Shown here: positions 8,067 to 15,530 of the stretch, piece by piece | Numbering within the stretch: position 1 is the stretch's first letter | Layout of the letters: the number at the start of each line of letters is the position of its first letter | Origin: an uncultured Clostridia bacterium | Lineage (GTDB): Bacteria; Bacillota; Clostridia; Christensenellales; Borkfalkiaceae | Direction of reading: 5' to 3' | DNA length: 64,000 nt | NCBI GenBank assembly: GCA_949878885.1 | Contig: CATLBN010000007.1 | Location: forward strand, 1-64,000 | The notes under the pieces: model-generated | What the model was told of the DNA's origin: nothing | The model's input: only the letters and a program-made list of their open reading frames with translations | Database searches by the model: none | Position numbers and translations under genes: made by a program

Positions 8067-8197
8067 CAAGCGCTGAAAAAAACGAAACTGTAACCATTCA
8101 ACCCAATAACAATGAAACCAACACCGTCGAGGAAGCGACTTCTATATTATTTGCTTTTGCAAATAAAACGCAATACAACAATACGGGCGGTAAATAA
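8060..8197 (+). pseudogene. Possible C-terminal remnant of a forward gene
   Basis: A forward frame from a TTG at 8060 runs 45 codons to TAA at 8195. Its protein-like composition (polar linker, then EEATSILFAFANKTQYNN) suggests it once encoded a protein end. There is no ATG and no ribosome binding site, and an in-frame stop lies just upstream. It begins inside the palindrome at 8049-8066. It may be a chance open frame. Confidence 0.25.
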
Positions 8198-8241
8198 CTT
8201 ACAGCCGTGCACAATCGGAATTGTGCGCGGCTGTAAGTTAT
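8194..8241. other. Long imperfect-free hairpin, 22-bp stem
   Basis: ATAACTTACAGCCGTGCACAAT (8194-8215) pairs with 8220-8241 through one G-T wobble around a CGGA loop. No T-run follows on either strand, so it is unlikely to be a simple terminator. It opens a 350-bp gene-free stretch rich in inverted repeats next to the replication initiator gene, so an origin or single-strand signal is possible. Confidence 0.6.
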
Positions 8242-8307
8242 GGTGTTAGTGTTGCGTGTTATAGAAAATTCGGGGGTCGGGGGGCTTTGCCCTGCGCCGC
8301 ATCGAAC

Positions 8308-8334
8308 GAATTGTTACAGTTGCTGTAACAATTC
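8308..8334. other. 12-bp perfect hairpin in the gene-free region
   Basis: The arms 8308-8319 and 8323-8334 are perfect reverse complements around TTG. Smaller inverted repeats (GCCCG/CGGGC near 8443-8457) follow. The stretch 8242-8664 holds no convincing gene on either strand. Confidence 0.55.
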
Positions 8335-8664
8335 AATGAGAAAAGCCCGAATTTGCCGCAAAAAAGCTTAAAAACCGGCTCCGTAATGTTTTCGGCCGCC
8401 TGTTTCAGACATTTGACGCCGTTCCGGCGGCATAACCGCATACAAGCCCGTTTACGGGCGCCGAGCAACGGCTCCAAAAATGCCGTTGCGTATTTCTCTT
8501 TGTGTTTAATATATAATATGGAAAAAGCGAATGGGATTTTGATATAGTTTTACGGATTTTTGATAACCTATAAGCTCAATTTCCAACGCTATATTTTTAT
8601 AAAGAAAAACCGCCCCGAATTGCCCGTGCGGTACTTGAAAATTCTAAATTCAGTTAACGACTAC

Positions 8665-8687
8665 AAGCGCCGACGTCTTCGGCGCTT
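8665..8687. terminator. Hairpin after the initiator gene
   Basis: A 9-bp GC-rich stem (AAGCGCCGA with TCGGCGCTT) lies 10 bases beyond the stop of the gene at 8697. The T-rich tail is on the plus side, so it may also end a forward transcript crossing the gene-free region. Confidence 0.55.
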
Positions 8688-8696
8688 TAAATTTTC

Positions 8697-9863
8697 TTAT
8701 TCGATTCCCTTGGTAGTTCTTTTGCCCGTTCCGGGCGGCGAGCCTCGCCGTCGTGGCTTCCAGCAATCGCAAGCCGAGCCGGACGCTCTGGCGCCTGTGT
8801 CCTTACACTCGGTGCAGACGACGTAATACTCGGCGTCAAGCTCTTCAGGCTTTATGCCTATGTTTTTAAGCACGTGCGCGCGCTTTTCCTCTATACCCTT
8901 TATCTTGGAAGTAAGCTCCTGCAGCGCTGCGACGTCATTATGTAGTATAGCGTTAATGTGTTTATGCTTTATTTCCCCATACTCTGCATTGAGCTTGCGG
9001 AAATCATTATTTTTAAGCGCTTTTTCAAGCGCCTGTGCGGCTTTCTGCGCGGCTTTGGCTTGCAATCCGCTGTAATATCTTTGCCGTGCTTCGGCGTAGT
9101 TTAAATGCGGTGTTTGCGGAGTTTTCGGCGCTTTCTGTTCGGGTTCAGGCTTCGAGCTTTCTGCTTTCTTTTTCTTATAGAGCAAAGCCCGGTATTCCTG
9201 TTCGCGTTTAAACCACGTAAAACCACGCTTTAACTGTATTCGGCTTTTCTTATAACGGTTTAAGCCGCGCCAGCCGTTCGGAAAATGTATCAGTCCGGCT
9301 TGCCGGAGCTTACGTATCGAATCCGAAACAGTAGATTCGTCTATACCCAGCGTTTCCGCCATTTCCTTGAACGTCATCTTCAGCGTTCTTTTGTTTGGTC
9401 CCGTATGCGGCAACAAGGTATAGATGAGCGCATATACAAGCGCATCACAATATGTAAAATTTATAAAATACGTATTGCCGTCGTCGTCTTCTGCAGGGAA
9501 CGTTTGAGTTAGTATTTCCGTCGGGCAATACCATTTCTTTATTTCCTCGCCCTCGGCATCGGCGCTGTAAACGTATGTCGAAACGCCCTGTTTCCGTATT
9601 CTGCCGGAGTTCTCAAACCGCTTGTTGTTTCTGGATGCCGTCGCCGGCGATACGTTTATAAGCTCTTTTATCTCCTGTCGGGTTATGGTATTGATTTTAT
9701 TTCCTTCTGCATCGACTTTATTTGTAACGGCAAGCAAGCCGCTTTGCAAGCAGGCGGACGCAGTAAGCCCGGATGAGGGCGCGCAAAAACTGCGTTCAAT
9801 TCCGATAAAATAAATCCCTCTATCATTTGTATTCGGTTGTTGTACTGCCGCAGTTGCTGCCAT
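8697..9863 (-). CDS. Replication initiator-like protein with two winged helices and a zinc knuckle
   Basis: The 388-residue protein has two helix-turn-helix segments, INVSPATASRNNKRFENSG (about residues 69-87) and LGIDESTVSDSIRKLRQAG (about 172-190), as in phage and plasmid initiators of the DnaD/RepA kind. A long Lys/Ala/Glu-rich linker follows. The end carries CTECKDTGARASGSACDCWK, close to the zinc-binding start of Firmicute DnaC/IstB helicase loaders, but the AAA+ domain that normally follows is absent. It follows the DnaB gene by three bases with AGAGGA seven bases before the ATG. Together they would open the origin and load the helicase. Confidence 0.7.
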   Translation of the reverse strand: MAATAAVQQPNTNDRGIYFIGIERSFCAPSSGLTASACLQSGLLAVTNKVDAEGNKINTITRQEIKELINVSPATASRNNKRFENSGRIRKQGVSTYVYSADAEGEEIKKWYCPTEILTQTFPAEDDDGNTYFINFTYCDALVYALIYTLLPHTGPNKRTLKMTFKEMAETLGIDESTVSDSIRKLRQAGLIHFPNGWRGLNRYKKSRIQLKRGFTWFKREQEYRALLYKKKKAESSKPEPEQKAPKTPQTPHLNYAEARQRYYSGLQAKAAQKAAQALEKALKNNDFRKLNAEYGEIKHKHINAILHNDVAALQELTSKIKGIEEKRAHVLKNIGIKPEELDAEYYVVCTECKDTGARASGSACDCWKPRRRGSPPGTGKRTTKGIE

Positions 9864-9866
9864 TTC

Positions 9867-11189
9867 TTAATCCTCTTTTTCCGCGTCTATAAACTTAGTT
9901 AATTCGCCCTTAAATCTTAAGGGCAACGTTCCGCACTTGCCGTTACGGTGTTTTGATATTCTAAGCTCCGCCGCACTGCTTGTCATCTCGTCCGCTGCGT
10001 CCACGTTTCTATCGATAAACATTACGATATCTGCATCCTGTTCTATCGCCCCGGATTCCCTCAAATCCGACAGCGATGACTTCTCGCCGGCTTTCAATCT
10101 TTTAAGCTGTGAAAGCGCTATTATAGGAACCTGCAGTTCCTTTGCAATCATCTTTAAATCTCTTGTTATGCTTGCCACTTCGAGCGTTCTGTTCTCGTCT
10201 GATTTCTTACCGCTGCGCATAAGCTGTATGTAGTCTATCATTACAAGGTCCAGCCTACCGTCATTCTTCGATTTAATTCTCCGGCATTTGGAAAGTATTT
10301 CTGCCGGCGTTATCTTCGTGCAGTCGTCTATAGTTATTCGGCTTTTGCTTAAACGTTCTTGCGCCGCCGCTAAACGTTTCCAGTCCGCGTCTTTCAGCTT
10401 CCCGGAAAGCGCCGCCGACATACTCACTCCGGCATTTGCACATATCAGGCGTTGTCTGAGTTGAAATTCCGACATTTCCAGCGAAAACACGGCGCACACC
10501 TTGCCGCCGTAAACCGCGGCGTGTTCGACGATGTTCATTGTAAAAGACGTCTTGCCTACGCCCGGACGCGCAGCTATTACTATAAGGTCGGATTTTTGCA
10601 AACCGTTTGTCATATGGTCCAATCTGAAAAAGCCCGTCATCACGCCGCGGAAAGCGTCTTTATTGTTCTGCAGGGCGTCGAATTTGTCCAACACGTCCCA
10701 AAACCCTACGTCCCGAACGTCAACCAGTGATGACGTATCTTGCGTCCTTGATAATGCGTACAGCTTTTCTTCGGCGTACTGTATGCTTCCCCTCGCGTCT
10801 TCATTCTCTCGGGCATACTCAGAAATCTCGCGCGCTGCGCGGATGAGCTGCCTGTTTGTACTATCGCGCTTAACTATATCGAAATAATATTTATAATTTG
10901 CCGATGACGGCGTTATCTGCATTAATTCCGTTAAATACGCTATACCGCCCACGTCTTGGATTTTGCCGTCCGCTTCGAGCTTGTCCGAAACCGTTACAAG
11001 GTCTATGGGCTTCCGGGCGTTATAAACCGCTTTAAACGCGGTTATTATGTATTTATGACTTTCTGCGTAAAAGTCATTTTCATTTAAAGCGCTTAAAACC
11101 TCTGCGGCAAGGTCGTTGTCAATCATTATGCAGCCAAGCATTGATTGCTCCGCTTCGAGGTTGTAAGGCATTGCGTTTGTGTTTTCCAT
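9867..11189 (-). CDS. dnaB: Replicative DNA helicase, DnaB family
   Basis: From the ATG at 11189 (GGAG seven bases upstream) the protein is 440 aa. The N-terminal domain begins AMPYNLEAEQSMLGCIMID. The RecA-like motor has Walker A ARPGVGKTSF at about 210-219, Walker B LDLVMIDYIQLM, and the arginine-finger region ISKHRNG near the end. Length and order match hexameric DnaB. Its place in the element with the initiator suggests it drives the element's own replication. The open frame extends 23 codons further upstream, but that part is arginine-rich and not DnaB-like. Confidence 0.93.
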   Translation of the reverse strand: MENTNAMPYNLEAEQSMLGCIMIDNDLAAEVLSALNENDFYAESHKYIITAFKAVYNARKPIDLVTVSDKLEADGKIQDVGGIAYLTELMQITPSSANYKYYFDIVKRDSTNRQLIRAAREISEYARENEDARGSIQYAEEKLYALSRTQDTSSLVDVRDVGFWDVLDKFDALQNNKDAFRGVMTGFFRLDHMTNGLQKSDLIVIAARPGVGKTSFTMNIVEHAAVYGGKVCAVFSLEMSEFQLRQRLICANAGVSMSAALSGKLKDADWKRLAAAQERLSKSRITIDDCTKITPAEILSKCRRIKSKNDGRLDLVMIDYIQLMRSGKKSDENRTLEVASITRDLKMIAKELQVPIIALSQLKRLKAGEKSSLSDLRESGAIEQDADIVMFIDRNVDAADEMTSSAAELRISKHRNGKCGTLPLRFKGELTKFIDAEKED

Positions 11190-11203
11190 TTCTAATCTCC
11201 ATT

Positions 11204-11434
11204 TTACTCTGCAATTTTTAATTGCTCTTCCGACGGTTGCGGTTTTTTGCCTTTGCAACCGACGTTTTTATATTTCGGCGCACATTTAGGACAATAACAT
11301 TTATCACGCCAATACGCCACGCTCCAACCACTTTTCCGAGCGACGTCATAATTTTTAAAATTTGCCACGGCATTGCATTCTTCATCGTCGCAAGTATATT
11401 CCCGACAGCCGTTTATTCTATTTTTATTTATCAT
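11204..11434 (-). CDS. Small zinc-ribbon protein
   Basis: About 76 residues from the ATG at 11434, which overlaps the stop region of the coiled-coil gene. Four cysteines form two pairs: C..D.EC near the start and CYCPKCAPK later, with ARKSGWSVAYWRDKC between. The protein at 17759-17944 has the same plan (ARRTGWGIAPDNNTCLCPKC), so the element carries two paralogues. A structural zinc site is inferred; the role is unknown. Confidence 0.65.
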   Translation of the reverse strand: MINKNRINGCREYTCDDEECNAVANFKNYDVARKSGWSVAYWRDKCYCPKCAPKYKNVGCKGKKPQPSEEQLKIAE

Positions 11435-12476
11435 GTTCCCCACCGCTTAAATTTTCTGTTTCGATGCTTTCAGGCTTTTTTCTTACACGCTTACGCGCCG
11501 GCTTTTTTAATTGCTCTTGTTGCTTTTCAGATATGCGCCGTTCACATAAAGCAATAATCAAAGAAGCCGCGTTCTTCTGTAATCGTTGCCGTTCCTCTTC
11601 CTCTGCAGGATTCTCCTGCAATACATTTGCCGAATTATCATCTGTGCTTATTATTTTTGTGCTTTCAGCCTCAATTTCCTCAACAGCTTTCGTTTCTCTT
11701 AATTTTGACAAGCCCTCAATTAAATCTTCAAAAGCATGTTCGCGCCGGGCGAATACCGCGCATAAAGGTTGTACTATTTCAGTCAAGGCTGTTGCCGCAG
11801 CCCTCGCCTTACGTCCGTGTTTAGTAGTTAAATACTCGTTAAAAACAGTACAAATTGCAACTTCTATTTCTTCCGAGCCAGACAATTCGGCTTGCAACTT
11901 TATAATTTCATCTTTACGCTCCGCAAGATATTTCCGCGTTTCAAGCTGCACTTTATCTGCAACAAGTGTATATGCTTCATTCGGGCGCCAGCGCAGCTGC
12001 CACCACTGCTTATGATGTTTTTCAATAGGCACAACACGTCTCGATTTTGCTTCCAAAATTTCAAGTTCAGTTTTCTTTCTGGTTTGAATTTCTTTTTGCT
12101 GCAGCTCGTCGCACATTGTTTTTTCTGCCTCTATTCTCGCTTTCTCCAAATCTGATTTTTGTTGAATTTCCGCTGTTTGAAGCTCCAAGCGCTTTGTTAA
12201 TTCAGCATGTTTTAATTTGTATTCGGCATCCGTTTTAGCATTCTCCAGCTTTTTTATCTCTTCGATTCGTTTAAGCTCATTTTCGTGCTCCGCGCGAGCG
12301 CGTTCTTCCGCTAATCCGTCTTTACCTTCCAGCATAGCGCTTTCGCGTCTAAACTGCATTAATAGCTTAGCCTGCATTTCGCTTCTCTGTTCAGCCGTAA
12401 GCGCTTCTGTTTCGTTCTTAATGTCCCAATATACGTCTATGTAATCTTTAACTAACTGCCTGTATTCTTTTAGCAT
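11424..12476 (-). CDS. Long coiled-coil protein
   Basis: The 350-residue protein is dominated by heptad-like Glu/Lys/Leu sequence from about residue 20 to 150 (for example EHENELKRIEEIKKLENAK). A tryptophan-rich segment (HHKQWWQLRWRPNEAY) and a mixed C-terminal domain follow, and it ends in a basic RKRVRKKPE stretch. There is no signal or membrane segment. It overlaps the Zot-like gene upstream by 29 bases, with AGAGGGG seven bases before the ATG. A cytoplasmic assembly or scaffold partner of the ATPase is a guess from context. Confidence 0.7.
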   Translation of the reverse strand: MLKEYRQLVKDYIDVYWDIKNETEALTAEQRSEMQAKLLMQFRRESAMLEGKDGLAEERARAEHENELKRIEEIKKLENAKTDAEYKLKHAELTKRLELQTAEIQQKSDLEKARIEAEKTMCDELQQKEIQTRKKTELEILEAKSRRVVPIEKHHKQWWQLRWRPNEAYTLVADKVQLETRKYLAERKDEIIKLQAELSGSEEIEVAICTVFNEYLTTKHGRKARAAATALTEIVQPLCAVFARREHAFEDLIEGLSKLRETKAVEEIEAESTKIISTDDNSANVLQENPAEEEERQRLQKNAASLIIALCERRISEKQQEQLKKPARKRVRKKPESIETENLSGGEHDK

Positions 12477-13326
12477 TTTTTGTCCCCTCTTCCGTTTTCT
12501 CTGTTAATTTTTTACGGTAATATTCAGGTTCGTGAATGGAATAGAATTGCGCAATATCTTTCGGCATTTTAGACAGCTCCGAAGCGCTTACCGGCTTTAA
12601 CATACTGTACTGTTGACCTTCCGGCGGCGTAAGCTCGTTTTTACACCCAAATGCGTTATAATGCTTTCGAATATCGCCCTCGTGTTCGTATGTTGTTTCT
12701 TTATAATTTTTAACTGTGCCGGGGCTTTTAAAATATTCGTCATAATCCTGAATACAATCAAATTCGCGGCATTCCCAAATCGTTTTTATTACCCCACCCA
12801 TTCCGTCATATATGAACGTCATTTTTATTATCTCAATTACCTTTCCGACAAGCTGTCTAATACGCGCATCTACAAATCCGCCCACCTGACTGTCTAACCA
12901 AATATCGTAATGTTTATGTCCGTGTTTTTCAAAAAACGAATAAACGCCGGGGTCAAGGTTCTGGTGTTGTTTGCTACTGAAATATTTCTGAGCTTCCGGA
13001 ATAAATATTTGCGCATACGGCAGAAAATACTGTGGCGCTACGCCTTTGTTAGTCGGGCTTAAATGATATGGATTGACTATAAAAGGCTCGTAATACTCAT
13101 CGCGCTTTACGCAGAAACGGCTCCCCATATCAAGCGGTGCGTATATAGGCGGCGTATCTTTCTCTGGGCACTCAAACTGAATTTCCCTGCCATTGTTTTC
13201 TTTGACTATTTCGCCGCAGCACTGTTTCCAAAGTTCGTGTCGATGGTTAAAATATAAATCCTCGACTTTCATCTGCAGCCAGCCCGTTTTGCCGAACTTC
13301 GGACGACCGACAAGCATTGTTATCAT
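12448..13326 (-). CDS. Zot / pI-like assembly ATPase (filamentous phage morphogenesis)
   Basis: The 292-residue protein begins at a P-loop, GRPKFGKT (residues 7-14). Residues 105-160 align by eye with M13 gene I product: the IFIPEAQKYFSSK strand and helix matches its LVLDECGTWFNTR. FFEKHGHKHYDIWLDSQVGGFVDARIRQL matches the helix, strand, Gln sensor and helix that follow. A later HYNAFGCKNEL matches its YNAYDTKQAF. In inoviruses this protein powers extrusion of coat and DNA through the inner membrane. Two features are odd. The Walker B aspartate is proline (P110), although E111 stays. There is also no C-terminal transmembrane helix, so a partner must anchor it. Confidence 0.78.
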   Translation of the reverse strand: MITMLVGRPKFGKTGWLQMKVEDLYFNHRHELWKQCCGEIVKENNGREIQFECPEKDTPPIYAPLDMGSRFCVKRDEYYEPFIVNPYHLSPTNKGVAPQYFLPYAQIFIPEAQKYFSSKQHQNLDPGVYSFFEKHGHKHYDIWLDSQVGGFVDARIRQLVGKVIEIIKMTFIYDGMGGVIKTIWECREFDCIQDYDEYFKSPGTVKNYKETTYEHEGDIRKHYNAFGCKNELTPPEGQQYSMLKPVSASELSKMPKDIAQFYSIHEPEYYRKKLTEKTEEGTKNAKRIQAVS

Positions 13327-13398
13327 TTAAATTCCACCCGTTTTTGAGCATTGTTTTCTTAAAAAACACTTGACTCGTTTTTTGCTTTAATTTTGATA

Positions 13399-13608
13399 TT
13401 ATTTCCCACCCTTTGGAGGTTTTTCTTTCAGTTTCTTTTGCTTAGCTACTCTGGTATAACCTAATATCTGAATATTTGCAGGTATTGCAAAAAACATTAC
13501 CCCACCGGGCATATATTTATTTACTTTTGTTGCGTGATAAGTTTTTCCGTCGCTACCGTGCGCCAAGTATTCCCCTTCTTCTTTGGGATTTTTAATTAAT
13601 CTTGACAT
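13399..13608 (-). CDS. Small basic protein, 69 aa
   Basis: Unrecognised. It is soluble and ends in a basic tail (KQKKLKEKPPKGGK). AAAGGAG lies five bases before the ATG, which strongly supports it as a real gene. It is directly upstream of the Zot-like ATPase gene. A small-RNA candidate is encoded on the other strand just before it. Confidence 0.6.
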   Translation of the reverse strand: MSRLIKNPKEEGEYLAHGSDGKTYHATKVNKYMPGGVMFFAIPANIQILGYTRVAKQKKLKEKPPKGGK

Positions 13609-13625
13609 TTTATCTCCTTTACTTG

Positions 13626-13653
13626 TTGACTTTTTTTAATAAATGAATATAAT
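13626..13653 (+). promoter_or_regulatory. Sigma-A promoter for small RNA A
   Basis: TTGACT and TATAAT separated by 16 bases, on the plus strand, against the direction of the flanking genes. The start of transcription is predicted near 13660. Confidence 0.6.
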
Positions 13654-13660
13654 AATTATT

Positions 13661-13748
13661 AGAAAGGTTTTGTGCCTCCTTCCATTTGGTAAAGTTGAGG
13701 CACGGGGTGAAATACGAATTCAGTTTCGGTGCACCGCCTTTCTTTTTT
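13661..13748 (+). ncRNA. Candidate antisense small RNA A, about 88 nt
   Basis: The predicted transcript begins with AGAAAGG exactly where the promoter predicts a start and ends with CCTTTCT followed by a T-run, so its own ends form a closing stem and terminator. Inside is a 7-bp hairpin (GTGCCTC 13672-13678 with GAGGCAC 13697-13703) and a palindromic CGGTGCACCG. It lies in the gap between two reverse genes, with no credible forward gene, and is complementary to the message joining them. A second element-encoded transcript at 19160-19229 has the same layout. Confidence 0.55.
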
Positions 13749-14103
13749 ATTTGTTTTGTTTTTTTTCAAGTTCTGCTATTAAGTCGTTAACCGTTTTTTC
13801 GTCTTCCTCGCTAAACGCCCAACCTATCAACCTATTGCTTAAATCACGTTCAGGTACTTCCTCAATTTTAGGAACTATTCTGGCAGCTTTTTTATTTGTG
13901 GGGTGCGGTTCCGGATTTTTTGCCAATTTAATTGTATTTAAACCGTCCTTCCTTTCCCCGTGGGTTATTCCAAGTCCAAATAACCGCCTGCCGATTTTTT
14001 TGAAAAAGAATCTCGGATGCCCTTCCCCTTCACGCGTGCGCTCTTTTCTAAATTCTTTAATACGCTTAATCTTTTTCGCTCTATTGCGTTTTTGCTTACT
14101 CAT
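13747..14103 (-). CDS. Basic protein, 118 aa, unknown function
   Basis: The N-terminal half is very basic (MSKQKRNRAKKIKRIKEF and KKIGRRLFG), and the C-terminal half is acidic (FSEEDEKTVNDLIAELEKK). The ATG overlaps the stop of the broken DUF3850-like gene (ATGA). A nucleic-acid-binding role is suggested only by charge. Confidence 0.6.
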   Translation of the reverse strand: MSKQKRNRAKKIKRIKEFRKERTREGEGHPRFFFKKIGRRLFGLGITHGERKDGLNTIKLAKNPEPHPTNKKAARIVPKIEEVPERDLSNRLIGWAFSEEDEKTVNDLIAELEKKQNK

Positions 14104-14494
14104 TCAGCTTTCCTCTTATCTGTAATGTTTAAAATATCGAACGTGAAAGCGACGTAGCCGGTAAATCCGGCGGCGTCAAGCTCGAATATGTCTTTTATCT
14201 TTATAAGGCATTTGCGCCTCGTGTAAAGCTCTTTACGATAAACTCCGCAGCAGTGGCGCCGGCAATCTTCCGGAATTTTATGATAGTCTTGCTCATTGTA
14301 AGGGTCATACTCAACCGGCGGACAGTTTGCGCCGAAATCCGGACAAGCCGGAATATCTTGATAACCTTCAAACTCTTCTAAAATTACGCTGTCGCCGGGC
14401 TTAAAAACTCTATCGTTTTTCTTATTTCAAACGGCTTTTTGCCGTCTATTACCGCCTGAAAGTATTCAGGCAACGTTTTTAAATGGTGTGTCAT
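14100..14494 (-). pseudogene. DUF3850-like gene broken by a single-base frameshift
   Basis: The ATG at 14494 starts MTHHLKTLPEYFQAVIDGKK, the typical opening of DUF3850 (an ASCH/RNA-binding-like domain common in phages). After FEIRK the frame is lost at a run of five A (plus-strand T run 14416-14420). One added A restores NDRVFKPGDSVILEEFEG and an open frame to the TGA at 14100. The restored product would be 131 aa, with a Cys-rich insert (CPDF...NCPP, CRRHCCG). This may be a real lesion, a sequencing error, or slippage. The stop overlaps the next start as in an intact operon. Confidence 0.65.
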
Positions 14495-14498
14495 TTAA

Positions 14499-14657
14499 TT
14501 ACTCCGTTTCTGATTCGTATTCTTCCTTGCTTACTTCTTCAAGTGCTTCGGCATAAAGTAGTTTCTTTAACTTTTCCAAGTCAATTTGCTCTTTATTTGC
14601 ATTAATCGTCCCGTACATTTCCACGCCGGCGTTATCTGTAAATTTGAAATAAAACAT
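14499..14657 (-). CDS. Small acidic protein, 52 aa
   Basis: The short frame runs from an ATG one base after the stop of the gene at 14659 to a TAA just before the DUF3850-like start. The product is MFYFKFTDNAGVEMYGTINA followed by a Glu/Lys helix ending in EEYESETE. Tight packing between neighbours supports it; the function is unknown. Confidence 0.55.
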   Translation of the reverse strand: MFYFKFTDNAGVEMYGTINANKEQIDLEKLKKLLYAEALEEVSKEEYESETE

Positions 14658-14658
14658 T

Positions 14659-14958
14659 TTAAACTAACTCTATACCTAACACATTAAGAAGCTTATATGT
14701 AGTTTCGTAAGGCGTTTCAGAGTTCATAACGCTTACGTCTATTAAGCTACCAATATTTAAATAGGACGGGTATGATTGTTCGTGTAACTGTTTATCCAAT
14801 TCCCAACAATAGCTTTGATAAATTTCAAACAACGTATTATAAGTTTTTTTCATATCCCGTGCATTGAAAGTTACTTTATATTCTCTTACCGCCTTAAAAT
14901 CCAATGCTACTTTTATTGCATTATCTAACGTAATTTTTTTAACATTAAAATTACCCAT
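14659..14958 (-). CDS. Hypothetical protein, 99 aa
   Basis: Unrecognised soluble protein with an alternating helix/strand pattern and one tryptophan. Its start shares one base with the stop of the gene upstream. It belongs to a run of small accessory genes (14.5-15.5 kb) of the element. Confidence 0.6.
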   Translation of the reverse strand: MGNFNVKKITLDNAIKVALDFKAVREYKVTFNARDMKKTYNTLFEIYQSYCWELDKQLHEQSYPSYLNIGSLIDVSVMNSETPYETTYKLLNVLGIELV

Positions 14959-15221
14959 TACTTTTCCCCTTTCAACTCGTCAAGCTGTAAATAATAATTT
15001 TTGTCATTGTGCAGTTTATCAAGCTGTTCATTTATTCTTTTAAATTTTGCAAAATCTTTAATAGGGTCGGTCTTTTCAAATTCTGCCATAAGCTCGTTAA
15101 ACTTTCTGTTTTGCCGTTCAAGTAAAAACTCATTAATCACATACTTTGCAGAAAGTGACGACTTTAAAATTCTTTTTACAATCTCGCAAAGCTCGTCCTT
15201 TGTCAGTTCCGTGATTTTCAT
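14958..15221 (-). CDS. Helical protein, 87 aa
   Basis: Predicted almost entirely helical, with Leu/Lys/Glu heptads (FLLERQNRKFNELMAEFEK), so probably a small coiled-coil dimer. Start and stop overlap the neighbours by one and four bases. No family recognised. Confidence 0.6.
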   Translation of the reverse strand: MKITELTKDELCEIVKRILKSSLSAKYVINEFLLERQNRKFNELMAEFEKTDPIKDFAKFKRINEQLDKLHNDKNYYLQLDELKGEK

Positions 15222-15517
15222 ATCTTGCCCCTATAAAACACCGGCAAACACGGGCGCTTGCCCTTAATACAATTTTCCGTGTAACAGTCTTTAAACATTG
15301 CAAAATCCTTACAATTTTTAAATTCCGTTTCAGTAACCGGCACGCCCTTGAGCTCGCAGTTTCTTACGGTGTACCAGCCCTGTTTGGCTGCCGTTCCGAG
15401 CGAGCCGTGATATACTCCGCCGCGCTGTTCCCACTCGGCTTTTGTCATCGCCAGCTCGCCGGAAAGACGTATTTCCTTTTCTTCAGTTCTGTGTCGGATT
15501 AATGTTTCAACTCTCAT
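15218..15517 (-). CDS. Cysteine-containing hypothetical protein, 99 aa
   Basis: The ATG at 15517 has AGGGG eight bases upstream; the longer frame would start from a GTG at 15526. The middle is Gly/Trp-rich (WEQRGGVYHGSLGTAAKQGWY), and the C-terminal part has cysteines at NCKDFAMFKDCYTENC and RPCLP that could bind a metal. It overlaps the next gene by four bases (ATGA coupling). Function unknown. Confidence 0.6.
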   Translation of the reverse strand: MRVETLIRHRTEEKEIRLSGELAMTKAEWEQRGGVYHGSLGTAAKQGWYTVRNCELKGVPVTETEFKNCKDFAMFKDCYTENCIKGKRPCLPVFYRGKI

Positions 15518-15530
15518 TCCGCACACCCCT

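Noticed and set aside
7834-8076. Forward open frame opposite the 87-aa gene
   Set aside because: It is the complement of a better gene; its end reads VQSIGL only because it crosses a palindrome copy.
8259-8477. Reverse open frame of 72 codons in the stem-loop region
   Set aside because: It crosses the perfect hairpin at 8308-8334 and has an unnatural Arg/Cys composition and no ribosome binding site; a non-coding structured region explains it better.
13643-14125. Long forward open frame of 160 codons
   Set aside because: It lies over the small-RNA unit and the complement of two well-packed reverse genes, has no ribosome binding site, and is rich in Phe, Leu and Ser as expected from a shadow of basic, AT-rich genes.
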